Of a stretch of DNA of 64,000 nucleotides, positions 25,808-34,243 are shown one piece after another. Position 1 is the first letter of the stretch. Each line of letters begins with the position of its first letter. Both the position numbers and the translations under genes were made by a program. The notes under the pieces are model-generated. The model was not told the origin of the DNA. It made no database searches and saw nothing but the letters and a program-made list of their open reading frames with translations. Source of the stretch: Pseudooceanicola pacificus (GTDB taxonomy: Bacteria > Pseudomonadota > Alphaproteobacteria > Rhodobacterales > Rhodobacteraceae); contig NZ_WNXQ01000004.1 in the NCBI RefSeq assembly GCF_009789075.1, positions 62,001-126,000 of the forward strand. Reading direction: 5' to 3'.

Positions 25808-26863
25808 TCACTCAAGCAGCCATTCGTCGAAGCGTTCGCGGATGCGGTCGATATTGGCCGCCCAGAATTCGTCATAAGCCACGAACTGAACCTCTGCGTT
25901 GGCCGGATAGGTGGGCATGTTCCGCGCGACCTCCTCGGACATCTCGTCGAAGAGGCCCGGCGCGAAGTTCGGATAGGGCAGCTGCCGGACATACTGGATT
26001 TCCAGATCGGGCCGCATGGTGCGCACCCGGATCCAGTCATGCGCTTCCTTGTAGTTCGGCGCGTTCTTGGGGATGCCGACATAGCTCGTATGCAGGGCGC
26101 CGCCGTTCCAGACGATCTCTGCCGGGATCCCGCTTTCCTGCAGCTTGGTGACCCGCCCGTTGTAGGTCGAGGAATAGAAGACCTCGCCATCCGACAGAAG
26201 CTGCACAGATTGCGCGCCTGAGGTCCACCAGACCGGAATATACGGCTTGATCTCGTCCAGTTTGGCAAAGGCGCGATCCAGCCCCTCGTCGGTGCCCAGG
26301 ACGTCGTAGAGGTCCTCCTTCGCGACGCCGTCAGCCAGCAGCGCGAATTCCATCGTGTATTGCGGCTGGCGGTTCAGCGACCGTGGCCCGGGAAAGGTCT
26401 CCACATCCCAGAAATCCGCCCAGCTCTGCATCTTCTTGCCTTCGGGCGTCTTGTCCAGACGCTGTACCAGCACCGTGGAATAGGCGGCGGCGACCACCCC
26501 GAATTCCTTCTTGGCCTTGTCGGGAAGCTGGTTGTCGGGGTCGAGCAAGGCATAGTCGATCGGGGCAAGCAGCCCTTCCTGCACACCGATCGGATAGTTC
26601 GATGCCGACACCTCCATCGCGTCGTAGAGCATATTGCCGCTGGCCAGCATGGTCCTGACCTCCAGCATGATGTTGCTCTCGGCGGCGATGAACTTCGTCG
26701 TCCAGCCGGTGTCCTCCTCGAAGGCCGGGATGAACACCTTCTCGGTGATCTCCTTCACCACCCCGCCGGACCCGGCGATGGTCAGGACCTTGTCCTCGGC
26801 CGCCGCCGGTCCTGCCAGCGAAGCCGCGATGGCCGCATGCAGCACAAATCTCGTGTAGTTCAT
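25808..26863 (-). CDS. ABC transporter periplasmic substrate-binding protein, PotD-like
   Basis: The 351-residue protein starts with a Sec signal (LHAAIAASLAGPAAAEDK). It continues as an extracellular solute-binding family 1 fold (VLTIAGSGGVVKEI, WTTKFIAAESNIM, VWWTSGAQSVQLLSDGEVF, PAEIVWNGGALH). The ATG has AAGGAGGACTGAC upstream. The ligand is unknown. Because the operon ends with a CoA ligase and a crotonase-fold enzyme, a carboxylic acid or carboxylate-bearing amine is more likely than a plain polyamine. Confidence 0.9.
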   Translation of the reverse strand: MNYTRFVLHAAIAASLAGPAAAEDKVLTIAGSGGVVKEITEKVFIPAFEEDTGWTTKFIAAESNIMLEVRTMLASGNMLYDAMEVSASNYPIGVQEGLLAPIDYALLDPDNQLPDKAKKEFGVVAAAYSTVLVQRLDKTPEGKKMQSWADFWDVETFPGPRSLNRQPQYTMEFALLADGVAKEDLYDVLGTDEGLDRAFAKLDEIKPYIPVWWTSGAQSVQLLSDGEVFYSSTYNGRVTKLQESGIPAEIVWNGGALHTSYVGIPKNAPNYKEAHDWIRVRTMRPDLEIQYVRQLPYPNFAPGLFDEMSEEVARNMPTYPANAEVQFVAYDEFWAANIDRIRERFDEWLLE

Positions 26864-26884
26864 GTCAGTCCTCCTTGTTGGGTT

Positions 26885-27952
26885 TCACGCCACATCGAGC
26901 GCGACCGGAACGGCGTCGCCCGGATCGAATCCCAGCCGGATCTGATCGCCGCTTTGCATGAGCCGGGTGCCGGGGCCCCGGTGGTCCTGGAAAATGAGGG
27001 GGGCGCCGTTCGGCGACGTCGCCTCGTACTGGACATGGTCCCCCTGAAAGATCACCTGCGTCAGGCGCGCGTCGAAGGTCACCTGTCCCTCCTCTCCGCC
27101 CCCGACCGGATGGATCTTTTCGGGGCGCACGGACAGGCCGGTCTTTTGCGGGTCCACCCCGTCGACCGGGGCGACCTCCATCCCCAGCTCTTCGATATGC
27201 CAGCGTCCGGATCCGCCACCTATGCGGAACAGGTTCGTGCGCCCGATGAACTCCGCCACATATTGAGAATTGGGCCGGTCGTAGATCTCCTGCGGCGTGC
27301 CGACCTGCGCGATACGGCCCTCCCGCATGACGGCAACGCGGTCCGACAGGGCCAGCGCCTCTCCCTGATCGTGCGTAACGAAGATGATCGTGCAGCCGAT
27401 CTGCGCGTGGTAGCGCTTGATCTCCAGCTGCATCTGCTCGCGCAGTTTCAGGTCCAGCGCGCTGAGGGGTTCGTCCATCAGCAGCACCGGCGGGTCGAAG
27501 ATCACGGCGCGCGCAAAGGCGACCCGCTGACGCTGCCCGCCCGACAGTTCATTGGGCATCCGCTGCGCGAAGTCCTCAAGATGCACCATCCTGAGGACCT
27601 CGCGCACCTTGTCGGTCAGCTGTGCCGCCCCGACGCTCCGCAGCCGGAGGGGGAAGGCGACGTTCTCGAACACGGTCAGATGCGGGAACAGCGAATAGCT
27701 CTGGAACACCATGCCGACGTTGCGCCGCTCGGGCGGCAGCTTCACGACCGAACGCTCGCCGATCAGGATGTCGCCCTCCGTCGCCTCGGCGAACCCGGCA
27801 AGGATATTCAAGGCAGTCGTCTTGCCCGAACCCGAGGGCCCGAGGAAGGTCACGAACTCTCCCGGCTCGACGCTCAGGTCGAATTTGTCCAGCGCTGTGA
27901 CCCTGCCGTATCGCTTTGAAACCTGGCGGAAGCTCAATCCGGCAACAGACAT
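26885..27952 (-). CDS. ABC transporter ATP-binding protein, PotA-like
   Basis: About 355 residues with GPSGSGKT (38-45), LSGGQRQR, VLLMDEPLSALD and FVTHDQGEALAL, followed by a TOBE-like C-terminal domain (EIYDRPNSQYVAEFIGRTNLF). ATG 27952 (MSVAGLSFRQ) has GAGGG nine bases upstream. A frame extension to 27991 would run into the operator palindromes and is rejected. It is the first gene of the six-gene leftward operon. Confidence 0.93.
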   Translation of the reverse strand: MSVAGLSFRQVSKRYGRVTALDKFDLSVEPGEFVTFLGPSGSGKTTALNILAGFAEATEGDILIGERSVVKLPPERRNVGMVFQSYSLFPHLTVFENVAFPLRLRSVGAAQLTDKVREVLRMVHLEDFAQRMPNELSGGQRQRVAFARAVIFDPPVLLMDEPLSALDLKLREQMQLEIKRYHAQIGCTIIFVTHDQGEALALSDRVAVMREGRIAQVGTPQEIYDRPNSQYVAEFIGRTNLFRIGGGSGRWHIEELGMEVAPVDGVDPQKTGLSVRPEKIHPVGGGEEGQVTFDARLTQVIFQGDHVQYEATSPNGAPLIFQDHRGPGTRLMQSGDQIRLGFDPGDAVPVALDVA

Positions 27953-27975
27953 GTGATTTTTGCCCTCGACGTAAT

Positions 27976-28009
27976 ATGACATCAATGTCATTTATGACGA
28001 TACTGTCAT
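27976..28009. promoter_or_regulatory. two tandem 16-bp palindromes, likely TetR operator
   Basis: The first copy, ATGACATCAATGTCAT (27976-27991), is a perfect 7-2-7 palindrome. The second, ATGACGATACTGTCAT (27994-28009), keeps the ATGAC/GTCAT arms. Their start-to-start distance is 18 bp. They lie in the 125-bp gap between the divergent ABC operon and the TetR gene, in AT-rich DNA suited to promoters. A TetR dimer pair binding here would control both directions. Confidence 0.8.
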
Positions 28010-28077
28010 TTATTAGTGAGTCAACGGGGTTCTGCGCCATTCTTGAAACAACCGCAGGGCTGTCGGATAAGGTTGAT

Positions 28078-28761
28078 ATGGAACCAGTGGACGCCCCCAA
28101 CCTCATCGAGATTCTCGATGCCCGTGCCGTTCAGGCGCGTCATCGGCCCAAGCGCCAGCGCACACGGCTGAGCCTGCTGGCCGCGACGGCGCACGAGCTG
28201 GAAGAAAAGGGTTACGAGGCTCTGACCATCGACGGCATCGTGCGGCGGGCCGGGCTCGCACGGGGGACCTTCTACCTCTACTTTCAGAACCGTGCAGAGG
28301 CCGCGACGGCAGTGCGCCGCAGCTTCACGGCCACGTTGCGCAAGTTCCGCCCGCGCGGCGCGGCCAGGCTCTCCCGTTGGGAGGCGATCTATCGGATGAA
28401 CCGGTTCTACGTCGCGTTCTACGCCCGCAATGCCCGGCTTCTGGCCGGCACCGGCGCGCTATTCCACGAACGACCGGACCTCATGCGGTCGCGGGATGCG
28501 ATCAACCACAGATGGGCGCTCATCCTCCTGCGCGACATCCGGCGTCGCGAGCCGGACAGCTGGTTGCAGCAGGTCGACGAAACCCAAACGCTGCTGGCCC
28601 TCCGCTTTGTCATCCTGATGACGGACGAGGCGCTAAGGCTCGTCTACATCGACCCGCCCCCCCGGATCAGCGCGCTGTCCTGCTCGGAGGTGCAGGTCAC
28701 GGAGACGCTCACCGTTCTGTGGTACAACTGCCTTTACGCCGACATACCCCGACAGGCCTGA
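28078..28761 (+). CDS. TetR family transcriptional regulator
   Basis: About 227 residues. The helix-turn-helix lies at residues 51-72 (IDGIVRRAGLARGTFYLYFQ), preceded by the usual helix-1 segment, and the C-terminal part is the helical ligand domain. ATG 28078 has GGATAAGG upstream. Reading further back (to 27916) would put codons across the operators and is rejected. Divergent placement over paired palindromes makes it the probable repressor of the importer/ligase operon and of itself. The effector may be the imported acid or its CoA ester. Confidence 0.92.
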   Translation: MEPVDAPNLIEILDARAVQARHRPKRQRTRLSLLAATAHELEEKGYEALTIDGIVRRAGLARGTFYLYFQNRAEAATAVRRSFTATLRKFRPRGAARLSRWEAIYRMNRFYVAFYARNARLLAGTGALFHERPDLMRSRDAINHRWALILLRDIRRREPDSWLQQVDETQTLLALRFVILMTDEALRLVYIDPPPRISALSCSEVQVTETLTVLWYNCLYADIPRQA

Positions 28762-28922
28762 GTCCGGGACCCGTCAATCCTTGTGCCGCAATGGTTGTTC
28801 GATCAGTCGACGACGGCAGTGTGGCCAGAGCCGTCCCTCCACCGGCTGCCGGGCGCGCCCAAAGTCTGCTGCGCCAGTTGGCGGCCCGGCCTCAGACGTC
28901 GATTTGGCCGCCCCTGCGCCCC

Positions 28923-30491
28923 CTACCGGAACCCATGTGCAAGCAGGGCTTGCCGCAATGCCTGCCTCCGGTCCTCGTTCTCGAAGGGGAACGCGGCAAA
29001 GAAATGATCGATCGAGGCATCCGGGCGCCGGAGGCGGGTCTGACCGGCCCAATAGGCGGCCTCGTTGCCTTGGCCGGCGATCTCGCACAGGGCCGAGGCG
29101 ACCGCGGCGATCAGGTAATGGGCGCCGGGCTGCCGCGCGCCGCGCACGGCCCAATCCGCGGCGGAGTCGAGGTCGTCGACATGGAAATGGGCGAGCCCGG
29201 TGGCCGACTCCATCCCGTAGCGAAAGGGGTCGAGCGGGCTCAGCGCCATCGACCTGCTCAGGTCGCCGATGGCGCTTTCCCCCTTGCCGGCCATGACGTC
29301 GGCCCAGCCATGTGCGTAATGGCCCTGGGCAAAGCTGGGACTCAGGGCCGTGGCACGCCCGATCCAGGCCTGTCCGGCCTCCGGATCGCCGGTCAGCCAG
29401 TGCGACCGCCCGTAGTTGAAGTTGACGAAGGGGTCGTCGGGATCGAGCGCCAGCCCCGCCTCGGCATGGGCGCGGGCATCGGCGATGGCCCGGTCCCGGT
29501 CCGACCCATAGCGCAGGAACGCCGCCTGGAAGCGGGTGAAGGATCGCGCGCCATAGGCCCGGGCGAAGTTCGGATCGAGCGCCAGAGACCGGCCGAAGTA
29601 GACGTCCGCCAGAGCATTGTCCGCCTGGTTGAAGCGATACATATGCAGAATCCCGGTATGGTAGAGGGCCCAGGCGTCAAAGGCTTCGGGGCCGCGCAGC
29701 CGCGCGATATCGGCTTCGTTGCGCGAGACCTGCAGTTCCAGCACCGAAGTGACAAGGCCGACAACGTTCTCCCTCAGCGCGTGAATGTCCTCGATCCCGC
29801 CAGACAGCCGTTCGGCCCAGACCACGTGACCGCTTCGCGCATCGGTCAACTCGATCGTGAGCGAGATCTTCCAGTCGAACATCTCGACTGCGCCCGACAG
29901 GATATAGCCGACGCCAAGCGCGGCACCTATCGCCTCTATATCAGCCGCGTCCGACCGGAACCTGAAGCTCGACCCGCGCGCGATGACCTTGAGCCAGTGC
30001 AACCGTGACAGGGTCGCGATCAGTTCCGCAGGGAGTGCGTCGGGAATGGCGCTGTAGGGCCCGTCCAGACCTATTGGCGTGAACGGCAGGATGGCGATGG
30101 CGGGGCGGTTGTCCTTGGGCGGCGGAAGGGGGGCGGATTCCGGGCTGGCAGGCACATCGGACATAACCATCGCCGGGACGGCCGCAACCTGGACATCGCC
30201 GACAAAACGGAAGCCCCGGCCGTGGACCGTCCGCACCAGGCGCTGCGCGCTGCCGCTGTCCCCGATGGCCTTGCGAACCGACTTGATGGCCGAGGAAATC
30301 GCGGAGTCGCTGATGAAACGCCCGTTCCAGACCTTCTCGACCAGCTCTTCCTTGGGAATCAGGCGGTCGGCGTTTTCCACAAGGTAAGCCAACACCAAAA
30401 ACGTCAACTGATCCGCAGCCACGACGGTTTCCCGATTGCGCAGCTCTCCGGCAGCGAGATCGAGCGTGAAATCGTCGAACCGATACTTCAA
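28923..30491 (-). CDS. OmpR-type winged-helix regulator with TolB-like and TPR domains (TTG start)
   Basis: About 522 residues. Residues 1-100 form an OmpR/PhoB-type winged helix (FDDFTLDLAAGELRNRE, PKEELVEKVWNGRFISDSAI, RTVHGRGFRFVG). A TolB N-terminal-like stretch follows (PAIAILPFTPI), with DALPAELIATLSRLHWLKVIARGS. The C-terminal half consists of TPR-like helical repeats (YGRSLALDPNFARAYGARS and similar). No membrane helix is visible, unlike CadC. The only start that fits the domain is TTG 30491, because upstream codons cross the divergent promoter. TPR repeats probably sense a protein or peptide ligand. It diverges from the methyltransferase cluster. Confidence 0.87.
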   Translation of the reverse strand: MKYRFDDFTLDLAAGELRNRETVVAADQLTFLVLAYLVENADRLIPKEELVEKVWNGRFISDSAISSAIKSVRKAIGDSGSAQRLVRTVHGRGFRFVGDVQVAAVPAMVMSDVPASPESAPLPPPKDNRPAIAILPFTPIGLDGPYSAIPDALPAELIATLSRLHWLKVIARGSSFRFRSDAADIEAIGAALGVGYILSGAVEMFDWKISLTIELTDARSGHVVWAERLSGGIEDIHALRENVVGLVTSVLELQVSRNEADIARLRGPEAFDAWALYHTGILHMYRFNQADNALADVYFGRSLALDPNFARAYGARSFTRFQAAFLRYGSDRDRAIADARAHAEAGLALDPDDPFVNFNYGRSHWLTGDPEAGQAWIGRATALSPSFAQGHYAHGWADVMAGKGESAIGDLSRSMALSPLDPFRYGMESATGLAHFHVDDLDSAADWAVRGARQPGAHYLIAAVASALCEIAGQGNEAAYWAGQTRLRRPDASIDHFFAAFPFENEDRRQALRQALLAHGFR

Positions 30492-30519
30492 TCGCGTGTC
30501 CCGGCAATATCTCAAGGAT

Positions 30520-30552
30520 TTCCCACGATCTTCCCATGACCTTGCCAAGCGC
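30520..30552. promoter_or_regulatory. three tandem 11-bp direct repeats, candidate winged-helix binding site
   Basis: TTCCCACGATC (30520-30530) is immediately followed by TTCCCATGACC (30531-30541) and a weaker TTGCCAAGCGC (30542-30552). The shared pattern is TT-s-CCA-n-G-n-n-C. Head-to-tail sites one helical turn apart are the usual binding mode of OmpR-type winged helices. The block sits 29 bp from the regulator start and 74 bp from the methyltransferase start, inside a 134-bp divergent region. Confidence 0.65.
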
Positions 30553-30625
30553 ACAAGGGCCGAGCGGTTTAGCACGGTTTCATCACACGGCCCGACCGGC
30601 CAAGGCACAGCAAGGAACCGCAATC

Positions 30626-31513
30626 ATGACGATCATGCCCGCAGAGGTCCGCCCCGAAGCACCAGCAAGCCCGCTGGTCGATTTCTGGAACGAGGTCCTC
30701 GCCCCGAAATTCATCCGTTACCGCCATGTCCTCGTCGGCGGCCTGTCGCGCCATTCCGAGGCGGTCTTTCCCCGTCTCGACATCCGGAAAGGCGAGCGCA
30801 TCCTCGATGTCGGCTGCGGTTTCGGCGATACCGCGATCCGGCTGGCAGATGCCACGGGGCCCGAAGGCGCGGTGGTGGGTGTCGATTGCTGCCAGGCCTT
30901 CCTCGATCACGCCTGGCACCTCGCCGAACTGAGTTGGACGCCGAACGTCCGCTTCGCCTGCGCCGATGTGGAGCGCGGGATTGACCAGCCTCAGTTCGAC
31001 ATGGCCTTCGCCCGTTTCGGAACGCAGTTCTTCATGAACCCCGTCGCCGGTCTGCGCGCCATTCGCTCCTGCCTGAGACCGGGTGGACGGCTGGCCCACA
31101 TCGTCTGGCGCGACCGGATCGACAATCCCTGGGTCTTCGAAGCCCGCGACGTCGTCCGCCGCTTTCTGCCCGCTCCCGGCGACGATGCGCTGACCTGCGG
31201 TCCGGGGCCGTTCTCAATGGCGGACGAGGCCGTGACCCGCGCCCAGATGGAGGCCGCCGGCTTCACCGACATCCGCTTCGAACGGATCGACGCCAAGGTC
31301 GAGGTCGGCCGCGACATCGCCGACGCGATCGCCTTTCAGCTGGCCATCGGTCCGGCCGGCGAGACCTTCCGCGCAGCCGGCGCGCTGGCCGAAGAGAAAC
31401 GCCCCGAGATCGAGGCCGCGCTGGCCGCGATGTTCGACGGCGTCATCGCGCGGGAGGGCGGTCTTTGGATGGACAGCTCATCCTGGCTGATCACGGCGAC
31501 GACCCCCGCCTGA
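30626..31513 (+). CDS. class I SAM-dependent methyltransferase
   Basis: About 295 residues. The SAM-binding motif I ILDVGCGFGDTAIRLAD lies at about 59-75, followed by VVGVDCCQAFL (motif post-I with the acidic residue) and FDMAFARFGTQFF as the motif II region. This resembles the UbiE/methyltransferase-11 group. ATG 30626 has AAGGAA upstream, and the longer frame from 30536 would cover the regulatory repeats. It is the first gene of a rightward set with cupin, OsmC, monooxygenase and OsmC genes. The acceptor is unknown. Confidence 0.88.
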   Translation: MTIMPAEVRPEAPASPLVDFWNEVLAPKFIRYRHVLVGGLSRHSEAVFPRLDIRKGERILDVGCGFGDTAIRLADATGPEGAVVGVDCCQAFLDHAWHLAELSWTPNVRFACADVERGIDQPQFDMAFARFGTQFFMNPVAGLRAIRSCLRPGGRLAHIVWRDRIDNPWVFEARDVVRRFLPAPGDDALTCGPGPFSMADEAVTRAQMEAAGFTDIRFERIDAKVEVGRDIADAIAFQLAIGPAGETFRAAGALAEEKRPEIEAALAAMFDGVIAREGGLWMDSSSWLITATTPA

Positions 31514-31642
31514 TCCTCAACTCGGATCACCGGGCTCCGGCTCAGCCGAACGCCCGCAAGAGCCACCCCCGGCGCGGTCCCCGACCGGTCCGCGCCAATA
31601 CCCTGACACGACCAAACCAAACCCGACCAAAGGAAAAGAGCT

Positions 31643-32110
31643 ATGAAACCCCCTCTCCTCGCGCTGGCCTTCGCGGCCTTCTCCGCGACCACCGCCGTTC
31701 AGGCTGACGACATGCACAGCCCCAAACCGTTCACCGCAGACGGTATCACATACGCACCCGCCCCGCCGGTCCTGCCCGCCGGAGCCGAGATTGCCGTGCT
31801 GTCCGGCAACCCCTTCGCCGAAGGCCAGTTCGTTCTGCGTCTGAAGTTCCCCGCCGGGTATGACGTGCCGGCCCATACCCATTCGGGCGATGAGCTGATC
31901 ACGGTCATCACGGGCGAGTTCAACGTCGGCCACGGCAAGAAGCTCGACCGCGACGCGGGCACGCTGCTGACCGCCGGCGGCTTCGTCGAGATGCCTGCAG
32001 GCCACCCGCACTTCGCGTGGACCACCGCCGAGACGATCGTGCAGATCCACGGCCCCGGTCCGTTCGACATCACCTACATGGACCCGGCGGATAACCCTGC
32101 CGGCCAGTGA
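31643..32110 (+). CDS. exported cupin-domain protein
   Basis: The 155-residue protein has a clear signal peptide (MKPPLLALAFAAFSATTAVQA, cleavage at about 21) and one cupin barrel. Motif 1 reads HTHSGDELITVITGEF (His78, His80, Glu84) and motif 2 is MPAGHPHFAW (His121 or His123), so a metal-binding site seems intact. It is periplasmic. A ribosome site AAAGGAAAAG precedes the ATG. It lies 129 bp after the methyltransferase and before the OsmC gene. The function could be metal-dependent dioxygenase, isomerase or sensor. Confidence 0.85.
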   Translation: MKPPLLALAFAAFSATTAVQADDMHSPKPFTADGITYAPAPPVLPAGAEIAVLSGNPFAEGQFVLRLKFPAGYDVPAHTHSGDELITVITGEFNVGHGKKLDRDAGTLLTAGGFVEMPAGHPHFAWTTAETIVQIHGPGPFDITYMDPADNPAGQ

Positions 32111-32162
32111 ACCCAATGGCTTCCGTGGTGTCACGGCATCGCGGAGCCGCAGGAGCCACCTC

Positions 32163-32366
32163 ATGAAACATTACCGTTTCGATCTGACGACCCCCGGTTT
32201 CGGCAAGGGCTTTTCGCGCCTGCGCAATCTGCTCGGCCCCGAAGTTTTTGTGGACTGGTTCGTCAGCCGCAACCTCATCCGGCCGAAACTGGACGGCATG
32301 ACCCTCCCCACCGACCAGGCGGATCCGCGTCCGCTTTCTCAATCCCAAACCCAAAAGGAAACGACC
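32163..32366 (+). other. in-frame 68-codon leader of the OsmC gene with its own start and ribosome site
   Basis: ATG 32163 is preceded by a good AGGAG with eight-base spacing. The frame runs without a stop into the OsmC gene at 32367. The predicted segment (FSRLRNLLGPEVFVDWF and RNLIRPKLDGM) matches no family I know. Either two forms of the OsmC protein are made, or this is a decayed small gene whose stop has been lost. It is entered separately because the internal start is the standard OsmC start. Confidence 0.45.
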
Positions 32367-32927
32367 ATGAACACCGCGACCCAAACTGCCAACAACGGCG
32401 TGAACACCGAAGCTCTCATCGGCGCCCGTGGCGCGTTCGAGCAAGCGCCCCAGGCCGCCCAATTCACCTTCCGGTCCAGCTGCGACTGGGTGGAAGGCAC
32501 CTACAACGTCAATACGCTGAACGGCTACTTCGGCCTTGGCCAGGAGCATGAGCGCGAGAGGACCTTTCGCATCGAAAGCGATCACCCGGCGGTCTTCGCC
32601 GCGGCGGATCGGGCGCCGACCCCGCCGGAAATCGTGCTGTCCGCACTGGCAAGCTGCCTGACCGGCGGCGTGGCCTCGGTCGCCCAGCACCGTGGCATCC
32701 AGCTGAACGCCGTGCGCGCGACCGTGGAAGGTGACATCGACGTGCAGGGGATCCTCGGCATGGATCCGGACATCCGCAACGGGTTCAACGCCATCCGCGT
32801 GTCCTTCGACATCGACGCCGAAGCCTCGCGTGAGGATATCGCCGCCCTCGTCGCCCAGTCCCAGAAGCGCTCGGCCGTGTTCGACCTGCTGACCAACCCG
32901 ACGAACGTCGCCGTCTCCCTGGCGTGA
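32367..32927 (+). CDS. OsmC family protein
   Basis: 186 residues from ATG 32367 (AAAGGAAACGACC upstream). The OsmC fold is marked by PPEIVLSALASCLTGGVASVAQHRG with the first redox Cys at 97, and the closing RSAVFDLLTNPTNVAVSL. The second cysteine of classical Ohr/OsmC peroxidases is replaced by serine/alanine (RSAVFD), as in many YhfA-like OsmC proteins. Thiol peroxidase activity is therefore doubtful. A 68-codon in-frame extension upstream may give a longer form. Confidence 0.87.
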   Translation: MNTATQTANNGVNTEALIGARGAFEQAPQAAQFTFRSSCDWVEGTYNVNTLNGYFGLGQEHERERTFRIESDHPAVFAAADRAPTPPEIVLSALASCLTGGVASVAQHRGIQLNAVRATVEGDIDVQGILGMDPDIRNGFNAIRVSFDIDAEASREDIAALVAQSQKRSAVFDLLTNPTNVAVSLA

Positions 32928-32994
32928 CGTTCCCCCTCCGCCTGCCGGCTCCTTCCCCCGGCAGGCGGACCATTTCCCCGGAAAGATCAGGACA

Positions 32995-34230
32995 ATGCCC
33001 CGCATCTCCACCGTCATCATCGGCGCCGGCCAGGCCGGACTGGCCATGAGCCGCTGCTTGAGCGAAGCCTCGGTCCCTCACGTCGTGCTCGAGCGTGGCG
33101 AGATTGCCAATTCCTGGAAAACCGAAAGGTGGGACAGCCTGCGCCTGCTCACGCCCAATTGGCAGAGCCGCCTTCCGGGCCAGAGCTATTCCGGGCCCGA
33201 CCCGGACGGTTTCATGACCATGCCGGACCTGGTCCGCTATCTTGAAACCTACGCCGACGTCATCCGCGCCCCGGTCGAGGACCGCACCCGCGTGACCTCC
33301 GTCACCCGCGAGGCCTTCGGGTTCCGGGTCGAGACGGATCGCGGGCCCTGGACCTGCGACACGGTCGTGATGGCATCCGGTGCCTGCAACATCGCCGCGG
33401 TGCCCCGGCTGGCCGCCGGTTTGCCGCCGCATATCGCCCAGACGACTCCGCTGGACTATCGCACCCCCTCGCAGATCGCCCCGGGCGGCGTCCTGGTCGT
33501 CGGGGCGTCGGCGACCGGCGTGCAACTGGCCAGCGAACTGCGCCGGGCGGGACACGAGGTTGTCCTGTCTGCCGGTGATCACATCCGTGTCCCGCGCAGC
33601 TACCGGGGGCGCGATCTGCACTGGTGGATGGATGCCACCGGCCTGCACGATACGCCCCTGGACGAGGTCGACGACATCGACAGGGTCCGGCGGGTGCCCT
33701 CTCTCCAGCTGGTTGGCGGAAATGACGCCAGGTTCACCGATCTGAACGCCCTTCAGGACGCAGGCATCGAGATTACCGGCCGCCTCGTTGGCCTGCGCGA
33801 CGGGGTCGTCAGCTTCTCCGGCGCGCTCGCCAATTGCTGCGCCATGTCCGACCTCAAGATGAACCGCCTGCTCGCCACCTTCGATGCCTGGGCCGAGACC
33901 GCGCGCCTTCCGGCGATGCCCCCGCCCGAACGGTTCGTCCCCACGCGCGTTCCGGCCAGCCCCCGCCTGTCGCTGGACCTGCACTCCGGGCGCATCGGAA
34001 CCGTCCTATGGGCGACCGGATTCCGGCCGGATCACGGCTGGCTGCACCTGCCCGTCTTCGACCGCAAGGGACGGCTTGCGCATGCCAAGGGGCTGGTCGC
34101 GCCCGGTCTTTACGCCCTCGGGCTGCCATTCCTGCGCCACCGCAACTCCGCCCTGCTGGACGGGGTCGGCCGCGACGCGGCGTTCATCGCCGAACATATC
34201 GTTCAATCCCGCGCAAACCGCGCCGCCTGA
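32995..34230 (+). CDS. FAD/NAD(P)-dependent monooxygenase-like oxidoreductase
   Basis: The 411-residue protein has an FAD-binding motif VIIGAGQAGLAMSR (7-20), SWKTERWDSLRLLTPNW (typical of CzcO/flavin-monooxygenase-like proteins), and a second Rossmann motif VVGASATGVQLA (168-179) for NAD(P)H. A late ATGFRPDHGWL closes the flavin site. It could act as a flavin monooxygenase or a disulfide/sulfide-type reductase. It sits between two OsmC genes, 67 bp after the first and 13 bp before the second, suggesting a shared redox role. Confidence 0.87.
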   Translation: MPRISTVIIGAGQAGLAMSRCLSEASVPHVVLERGEIANSWKTERWDSLRLLTPNWQSRLPGQSYSGPDPDGFMTMPDLVRYLETYADVIRAPVEDRTRVTSVTREAFGFRVETDRGPWTCDTVVMASGACNIAAVPRLAAGLPPHIAQTTPLDYRTPSQIAPGGVLVVGASATGVQLASELRRAGHEVVLSAGDHIRVPRSYRGRDLHWWMDATGLHDTPLDEVDDIDRVRRVPSLQLVGGNDARFTDLNALQDAGIEITGRLVGLRDGVVSFSGALANCCAMSDLKMNRLLATFDAWAETARLPAMPPPERFVPTRVPASPRLSLDLHSGRIGTVLWATGFRPDHGWLHLPVFDRKGRLAHAKGLVAPGLYALGLPFLRHRNSALLDGVGRDAAFIAEHIVQSRANRAA

Positions 34231-34243
34231 AAGGAAACGACCC

